A stretch of 11,679 bases of DNA from CAXDOZ01 sp963991145 (GTDB taxonomy: Bacteria; Bacteroidota; Bacteroidia; Chitinophagales; JABDMM01): assembly GCA_963991145.1 (NCBI GenBank), contig CAXDOZ010000074.1, positions 1 to 11,679 on the forward strand, in the 5' to 3' direction. This document shows, piece by piece, positions 7,630 through 11,679 of this stretch. The notes under the pieces are model-generated. The model saw only the letters and a list, made by a program, of their open reading frames with translations. It ran no database searches and was not told the DNA's origin. Position 1 is the first letter of the stretch. The number at the start of each line of letters is the position of its first letter. Both the position numbers and the translations under genes were made by a program.

Positions 7630-7658
7630 TTGTCCTGTCTTAAAACAAACTAATTTTA
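7629..7658 (+). promoter_or_regulatory. predicted Bacteroidota-type promoter of the gpmI operon
   Basis: TTTG (7629-7632) is followed by exactly 18 bases and TAATTTTA (7651-7658). Against TTTG-N17-19-TAnnTTTG this has a perfect -33 box and a -7 box with one mismatch (final G to A). Initiation would fall near 7662-7665, giving a leader of about 40 bases before gpmI. The -33 box abuts the start codon of the divergent DUF4783 gene. On the minus strand TTAGTTTG (7653-7646) is a weaker candidate -7 box for that gene, so the two promoters may overlap. Confidence 0.6.
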
Positions 7659-7667
7659 TGCCAATTA

Positions 7668-7681
7668 AGTGCTTAAGCACT
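7668..7681. repeat. perfect 14-bp palindrome in the gpmI leader
   Basis: AGTGCTTAAGCACT is exactly self-complementary. It lies a few bases after the predicted gpmI start of transcription and between the divergent genes. It could be an operator for a dimeric regulator. In the RNA it could form a 5-bp hairpin with a UUAA loop at the 5' end of the message. Neither role is demonstrated. Confidence 0.6.
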
Positions 7682-7703
7682 AAAGACGCAATAAGCAAGA
7701 TAG

Positions 7704-9230
7704 GTGAAAGACAGAAAAAAAGTCGTTTTGATAATCGCAGACGGTTGGGGATTTGGTAAAGTTCCACACGCCGACGCTATCAAGGCTGCTGATACTCCAT
7801 ACGTTGATCAATTGCTAACCAATTATCCACACGCGACGCTCGTGACACACGGTGAAGCCGTAGGATTGCCGGAAGGCCAAATGGGGAATTCTGAGGTCGG
7901 CCATTTGAATATTGGAGCCGGAAGAGTTGTTTATCAGGAGCTTCTGAGAATTAATCGGGCTATCGCCGATGGTAGTTTAAGAGATAATGAGTCCCTTAAG
8001 GCTACTTTCCAATACGCAATCGATAATGACAAGCCACTTCATTTGATGGGTTTGGTTTCAGAGGGTGGAGTTCACGCCCATATGAACCACCTGGTGGCAC
8101 TTTGCCGATACGCGAAAGAGGCTGGAGTTAAGAAGATCTTTGTCCATGCATTTACTGATGGAAGAGACACAGATCCCCACTCTGGTTTAGGTTATATCAA
8201 GCGCCTGAATGAGGCTATTGAGCCTTATGATGCTAAACTGGTTTCTGTGATCGGTCGCTATTATGCGATGGACAGAGATAAGCGCTGGGAGCGAATTGAG
8301 CTCGCCTATGATATGCTCACTAAAAGAGAAGGCGAGGCTATGGAAGACCTCGTAGCCGGGATTCGCGATTCATACAGAAATGATGTTTCAGATGAATTCC
8401 TTCAGCCAATGGTGCTTGAAGAAAACGGAGAGACCCCGGGTGCAATAAAGGATGGGGATGCTGTTCTTTGTTTCAACTTTAGAACGGATCGTTGCCGGGA
8501 GATCACAGAAGCTCTCACGCAACAGTCATTCCCGGATCAGGGAATGGAGCCATTAGATCTCTATTACGCCACCATGACCCGTTACGATGAGAGCTTCAGA
8601 AATGTGCATGTTATCCTTGAGAAAGGCAATCTGGAGAAAACACTTGGTCAGGTCATTTCAGAGAATGGATTAACTCAGATCAGAATTGCCGAGACAGAAA
8701 AGTATCCTCATGTTACCTTTTTCTTCAATGGTGGGAGAGAGGAGCTGTTTGATGGTGAATCGAGAATAATGGTGAACTCGCCAAAGGTTGCCACTTATGA
8801 TCTTCAACCAGAAATGAGTGCGGGAGAGGTGACTGAAAAGATCAGTGCTGAAATCGCTAAAGGCGAAGTTGATTTTGTATGCCTTAACTATGCAAATGCA
8901 GATATGGTAGGACATACCGGAGATTTCAATGCTGCAAGTAAAGCAGCTGAAACGGTTGATGCAGCCATTAAGGAAGTCGCTGAAACTGCTCTGGCTCAAG
9001 GTTATGTAGTTCTTCTTACTGCCGACCATGGAAATGCCGACTATATGCAGAATGGAGATGGGACACCAAATACTGCCCATACCAAGAACCCTGTGCCTAT
9101 TATTCTTGTTGGTGATGCAGATGGTGCGAAAATCAGAAATGGAAAGCTCGCCGATATAGCGCCAACAATACTTGATCTAATGGGAATTCAGCCACCAAAA
9201 GAAATGACTGGTACCAGCTTATTGGTTTAA
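7704..9230 (+). CDS. gpmI: 2,3-bisphosphoglycerate-independent phosphoglycerate mutase
   Basis: This enzyme interconverts 3- and 2-phosphoglycerate in glycolysis and gluconeogenesis using two metal ions, usually Mn2+, and a phosphoserine intermediate (EC 5.4.2.12). At 508 residues it has the full family length. Catalytic and metal residues are all present: D13 (ADGWG), the nucleophile S63 (GNSEVGH), D400 and H404 (ADMVGH), D441 and H442 (TADHGNAD), and H459. FTDGRDTDP (150-158) and FRTDR belong to the substrate-binding domain. The start is a GTG at 7704. An in-frame TAG lies directly before it, and no family-compatible ATG exists. It heads an operon: its TAA overlaps the ATG of the next gene (TAATG, 9228-9232), implying coupled translation. 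Confidence 0.97.
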   Translation: MKDRKKVVLIIADGWGFGKVPHADAIKAADTPYVDQLLTNYPHATLVTHGEAVGLPEGQMGNSEVGHLNIGAGRVVYQELLRINRAIADGSLRDNESLKATFQYAIDNDKPLHLMGLVSEGGVHAHMNHLVALCRYAKEAGVKKIFVHAFTDGRDTDPHSGLGYIKRLNEAIEPYDAKLVSVIGRYYAMDRDKRWERIELAYDMLTKREGEAMEDLVAGIRDSYRNDVSDEFLQPMVLEENGETPGAIKDGDAVLCFNFRTDRCREITEALTQQSFPDQGMEPLDLYYATMTRYDESFRNVHVILEKGNLEKTLGQVISENGLTQIRIAETEKYPHVTFFFNGGREELFDGESRIMVNSPKVATYDLQPEMSAGEVTEKISAEIAKGEVDFVCLNYANADMVGHTGDFNAASKAAETVDAAIKEVAETALAQGYVVLLTADHGNADYMQNGDGTPNTAHTKNPVPIILVGDADGAKIRNGKLADIAPTILDLMGIQPPKEMTGTSLLV

Positions 9231-9826
9231 TGAGATTACTTGCATTCATATCAATCGCTATGTTTCTGGCTTCCTGCTCCAGCAAGGATAAGGATCCCGG
9301 TTACTTTGATATGCCCGGATTTCTGAAGACTACTTCAATGGAGCTGGGAGCTGAGGAGCTGGATGTATCCAAGAAAGCCACCCTTGATGGAAAAGAGACG
9401 AGTATTGATCTTTTCCTGTATGAAGCGAGCTGGCTTGACGATTACACTGAAAGTCGCTGGGGTATAAATATGGCTCAGCCTCGCTGGTATGGACAGATCA
9501 AGGTCCTGGAAGAGGCCAATCCGAATCTTCCCAAATACAGAGATAAGTTCGAAATTGAAGAAGGCACCATCGAGAAAGGAGGTGAGCTACTCAGTTTTAC
9601 GCATTATGTAGCAAAAAACAAATCGCTCGACATCAAAGAGCTTTATATGGAAGAGCTGGATGGAGAAGTGAGATTCCTGAAAGCCGAGATTGCCCATGAT
9701 AATGTGCTGGCGAGCAATCACCGATCTTATGAGTTTGTGACAAATGAAAGCCTGAAGATCTCAGGTGAACAAAATATCATTTTCCTGAAGCCAAGCAGCT
9801 ACGATATCCAAATCGATTTCCAGTGA
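9230..9826 (+). CDS. uncharacterised lipoprotein
   Basis: I do not recognise this 198-residue protein. It has a short type II signal peptide (residues 2-15) ending in a lipobox LASC with the lipidated cysteine at C16, so it is likely anchored to a membrane facing the periplasm. The mature start, SSKDKDPGYFDMPGF, is polar; no serine- or glycine-rich linker or further membrane segment is seen. The rest alternates short hydrophobic and charged stretches, suggesting a beta-rich domain, with several Trp/Tyr residues around 80-95 (GINMAQPRWYGQI). There is no cysteine after C16, so no disulfides. The gene is wedged between gpmI (1-base overlap) and aroQ (4-base overlap), so it is co-translated with two cytoplasmic metabolic enzymes, although its product goes to the envelope. 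That makes a shared pathway uncertain. Confidence 0.85.
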   Translation: MRLLAFISIAMFLASCSSKDKDPGYFDMPGFLKTTSMELGAEELDVSKKATLDGKETSIDLFLYEASWLDDYTESRWGINMAQPRWYGQIKVLEEANPNLPKYRDKFEIEEGTIEKGGELLSFTHYVAKNKSLDIKELYMEELDGEVRFLKAEIAHDNVLASNHRSYEFVTNESLKISGEQNIIFLKPSSYDIQIDFQ

Positions 9827-10242
9827 AAAACATTCTGATCATAAACGGCCCAAATCTGAATATGCTCGGCAAAAGAGAGCCGGATGTTTATGGTGACCAG
9901 GACTTCGAATCATTCTTTGAAGAGCTCAAAGATGTCTACACAGATCTGAACTTATCTTACTTCCAATCCAATGTGGAAGGAGAGCTGATTGACAAGATTC
10001 AACAAGCAGATGAAAAAGTACATGGAGTGATCTTAAATGCAGGCGGATACACCCATACTTCTGTTGCCATTCGAGACGCTATTGCAGCAATAAAAACACC
10101 CGTGATCGAAGTGCATATTTCTAACCCTGCAGCAAGGGAAGAATTTCGTCATAATAGCCTTATCTCAGGAGTGGCGAAAGGGGTGATCTCAGGCTTCGGT
10201 TTGGACTCCTATATTCTTGCGCTCGACTCATTTCTTGACTAA
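9823..10242 (+). CDS. aroQ: type II 3-dehydroquinate dehydratase
   Basis: This enzyme catalyses the third step of the shikimate pathway, dehydrating 3-dehydroquinate to 3-dehydroshikimate (EC 4.2.1.10), usually as a dodecamer in the cytoplasm. Its 139 residues are within the usual 140-150 range. The family block GPNLNMLGKREP (9-20) carries the catalytic arginine R18, and the catalytic tyrosine is Y23. The substrate site NAGGYTHTSVAIRDA is at 72-86. H98 in EVHISN and R105 to R109 (AREEFR) complete the site. The NPAARE sequence there replaces the N(V/I)HARE that I consider more usual, which is a modest variation. The start is GTG at 9823, overlapping the lipoprotein stop (GTGA). It ends tail to tail with the methyltransferase-like gene, overlapping it by 15 bases. 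Confidence 0.96.
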   Translation: MKNILIINGPNLNMLGKREPDVYGDQDFESFFEELKDVYTDLNLSYFQSNVEGELIDKIQQADEKVHGVILNAGGYTHTSVAIRDAIAAIKTPVIEVHISNPAAREEFRHNSLISGVAKGVISGFGLDSYILALDSFLD

Positions 10243-10914
10243 GAAAATCACTTCGTTTTCTCCATAGTAATTGCGGTGGGAGATATCCAATTCCTGCCCT
10301 AATTCTGCATCCAGTTTATCCAATAGTGCTTCAAGCTCAGATCTTTGCACCATCGTATTGATCACAGCTAATTTGCCTCTATTTAAAGCTTTAGATAATT
10401 GGTGATAAAAGTCTGATTTTAAGATATTTGAATCAACTTCTGTATTTATGAAGAGATCGACGAAGATGAGGTCTGCCTTTATGTCAGTTTGACTCATAAA
10501 GGATAGAGCGTCAGTATTTAGCAGCTTTAAATTGCTGTAATCATCTAAGCCAAAATAAGCCTCTCCGAGGCGGATAACTGCAGGGTCGATCTCCACTCCG
10601 GTGATATGGCAATTGATGCCTTTCTCGCGCTTTAGAATATGGGCGATACTGCCAACTCCAAATCCTAAAATGAGGACCTCTTTAGGAGCATCTTCACGGA
10701 TCTTGATTACATCTGAAATGACTGATTGAAAAACGCGGTGCAGACTATCAAAACTGTAATTTGCATTTGGTGAGTTCAGGACCAGTTTCCCGTTCTGTAA
10801 AGTGACTTCCAATTGCCCAGAATATTCAGACTCAACTACTTCAATTTTGATGGGGTAGAAATAGCTGAGTACTCTTTTAAAAAGCGATTGTTTTTGATCA
10901 AACGGGCGACTCAT
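10228..10914 (-). CDS. spermidine-synthase-fold, class I SAM methyltransferase-like protein
   Basis: This 228-residue protein has a Rossmann-fold nucleotide/SAM-binding domain of the polyamine-biosynthesis (spermidine synthase-like) type. Residues 21-50 form the beta-rich N-terminal strands (IEVVES, LEVTLQNGKLVL). Motif I is LILGFGVGS (81-89), the acidic ribose-binding motif is GVEIDP (106-111), and NTDALSFM (133-140) and DLIFVDLF (148-155) follow. In true spermidine synthases motif I reads GGGDG and the post-strand-4 segment carries D(S/T)(S/T)DP. Here these are GFGVG and DLFINTEV, so aminopropyl transfer to putrescine is doubtful and the substrate is unknown. The longest ORF starts at 10992, but its first 26 residues lie inside the upstream lipoprotein gene. 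The ATG at 10914 (MSRPFD) is preferred. It still overlaps that gene by 17 bases, implying coupling. Confidence 0.8.
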   Translation of the reverse strand: MSRPFDQKQSLFKRVLSYFYPIKIEVVESEYSGQLEVTLQNGKLVLNSPNANYSFDSLHRVFQSVISDVIKIREDAPKEVLILGFGVGSIAHILKREKGINCHITGVEIDPAVIRLGEAYFGLDDYSNLKLLNTDALSFMSQTDIKADLIFVDLFINTEVDSNILKSDFYHQLSKALNRGKLAVINTMVQRSELEALLDKLDAELGQELDISHRNYYGENEVIFLVKK

Positions 10915-11350
10915 CCGGGAGGCTTTCTTCGATGGCATCTTCAATATAACCCTCCGGGTCGATGTCGATTGAAACGATCTTCCACTCCTCATCGATCAAT
11001 TGGATTATGAGGCGTTCCGTGGCTGGATAATTTGCGTACTTCGTATTGTAGATCAGAGTCACTGTTCTGGGAGCATCTGTATTCCTTTCTGCTTTCCAGC
11101 CGGCCTGTTCCCATGACTCCAATTTGCCAAACTTCTCCTGATTCCCCTCAAGGAATTGTTTCATGATATACTCGTTGTTTGGATCGGATGTATCCATCTG
11201 CATGTAGTTCAGGGCAGCATCCCAATTATCGGCCCGAAGGGCCACAAAGAAGTCCTCTGCTACCTCTTCAGCGGCAGAGCGATCCATATTGAAGCAGGAA
11301 GTCAATGTGCTTAGAACAAGCAGGAGAATAAAGCATTTCTTTATGTGCAT
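10898..11350 (-). CDS. small lipoprotein with DUF4878/NTF2-like domain
   Basis: This is a 150-residue predicted lipoprotein. Lysines at 4-5 and a hydrophobic segment (7-16) lead to a lipobox LTSC with C19. The mature region begins with a helix, AAEEVAEDFFVALRADNWDA, then beta strands ending in TERLIIQLIDEEWKIVSID. This is the layout of DUF4878 and related NTF2-like lipoproteins that are common in Bacteroidota and without known activity. The C-terminus is acidic. Its stop lies 17 bases inside the following methyltransferase-like gene, so the two form an operon. The start at 11350 is well supported by the signal peptide. The DUF assignment is from pattern recognition, not a search. The 62 bases separating it from riboflavin synthase, which is divergent, must hold promoters for both, but no strong consensus match was seen. 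Confidence 0.82.
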   Translation of the reverse strand: MHIKKCFILLLVLSTLTSCFNMDRSAAEEVAEDFFVALRADNWDAALNYMQMDTSDPNNEYIMKQFLEGNQEKFGKLESWEQAGWKAERNTDAPRTVTLIYNTKYANYPATERLIIQLIDEEWKIVSIDIDPEGYIEDAIEESLPDESPV

Positions 11351-11412
11351 GGCTGATTGCTTTACATTTGATATTGCAAGCCAATTTTTAACAGGGGCAA
11401 ATTAGTAATTCT

Positions 11413-11679
11413 ATGTTCACAGGGATCATCGAATCAGTTGGATCATTAAAGGAAATTAAAGAAGAGGGGACGAATATCTCATTCAAGGTAGCTTCTGATA
11501 TCTCTCATGAGTTGAAGATCGATCAGAGCATTTCACATAACGGCGTATGCCTTACAGTGACTGCTCTGGAGGATGGAGCTCACTGGGTGACGGCCGTGGA
11601 AGAGACTTTGATCAAGAGCAATCTGGGCGCTTTAAAATCAGGCGACGAGCTAAATCTGGAGCGCTGTATGGTGATGAAT
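11413..11679 (+). CDS. ribE: riboflavin synthase alpha subunit, 5' part only
   Basis: This enzyme dismutates two molecules of 6,7-dimethyl-8-ribityllumazine to riboflavin and the pyrimidine precursor (EC 2.5.1.9), the last step of riboflavin synthesis, as a homotrimer. The first 89 residues are present, less than half of the usual ~200, and the frame is open at the window end. The N-terminal MFTGIIE is the family hallmark and fixes the ATG at 11413. SHNGVCLTVT (41-50) and ETLIKSNLG (64-72) belong to the first lumazine-binding barrel. Only this first barrel can be seen. No FMN riboswitch signature is visible in the 62-base upstream gap, which is too short to hold one. TTTG at 11367-11370 could be a -33 box, but the matching -7 region (TAACAGGG) is poor. 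Confidence 0.95.
   Translation, partial: MFTGIIESVGSLKEIKEEGTNISFKVASDISHELKIDQSISHNGVCLTVTALEDGAHWVTAVEETLIKSNLGALKSGDELNLERCMVMN

Noticed and set aside
7630..7767. N-terminal extension of the DUF4783 gene beginning at a GTG within gpmI
   Set aside because: It would overlap gpmI by 64 bases and bury the signal peptide. The ATG at 7629 gives a clean exported protein.
8670..9080. 136-codon minus-strand open frame inside gpmI
   Set aside because: It is antisense to the most conserved part of gpmI, has no promoter or family resemblance, and is explained as a shadow.
10915..10992. 26-residue N-terminal extension of the methyltransferase-like protein
   Set aside because: The extension lies entirely inside the upstream lipoprotein gene, has a low-complexity basic composition, and does not look like the fold's usual N-terminus.
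1..11679. CRISPR arrays, tRNA or rRNA genes, insertion sequences, phage or defence genes
   Set aside because: I looked on both strands and found no direct-repeat arrays, RNA-gene signatures, transposase motifs or terminal repeats. Codon use and base composition seem even across the window.

Overview
The window looks like ordinary chromosomal DNA from a member of the Bacteroidota. Four things point there. Two putative promoters have exact or near matches to the phylum's -7 element TAnnTTTG, one with a correctly spaced TTTG at -33. There is a DUF4783-type exported protein. Short lipoproteins with lipobox Cys are present, and Shine-Dalgarno sequences are mostly absent or weak. Genus or family cannot be assigned from the sequence alone. 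Thirteen protein-coding genes account for nearly all of the DNA. Two run off the ends. No RNA gene, insertion sequence, phage gene or CRISPR array was seen.

Layout. From 1 to about 7.6 kb everything is on the minus strand. In order of transcription (right to left) these are a DUF4783 exported protein, nadC (NAD synthesis), a diacylglycerol-kinase-family lipid kinase, a SUI1/YciH-like protein, dnaE (replicative polymerase alpha subunit), trxA (thioredoxin) and a DUF58 protein cut by the left edge. Rho-independent terminators follow the DUF4783 gene and trxA. At 7.63-7.70 kb a divergent promoter region starts a tightly packed plus-strand operon: gpmI (phosphoglycerate mutase), an unrecognised lipoprotein, and aroQ (3-dehydroquinase). 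Its genes overlap by 1 and 4 bases. This operon runs head-on into a minus-strand pair, a second small lipoprotein followed by a spermidine-synthase-fold methyltransferase-like protein. The aroQ and methyltransferase coding sequences overlap by 15 bases tail to tail. At the right edge the plus-strand riboflavin synthase gene begins.

How the genes relate. Most are core metabolism and information processing: DNA replication, thiol redox, NAD, riboflavin, glycolysis and shikimate. The gpmI-aroQ pairing is suggestive, since GpmI leads toward phosphoenolpyruvate, which feeds the shikimate pathway, but this is inference. I found no convincing novel biological system. The points most worth a second look are regulatory or architectural: a perfect 14-bp palindrome just downstream of the predicted gpmI promoter, a terminator that ends 13 bases before the nadC start codon, coupled overlapping genes that include two uncharacterised lipoproteins, and the convergent overlap with no terminator.

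Several naive longest-ORF starts (nadC, lipid kinase, DUF4783, methyltransferase) look too long. The starts given here were chosen from codon identity, family N-termini and signal peptides.
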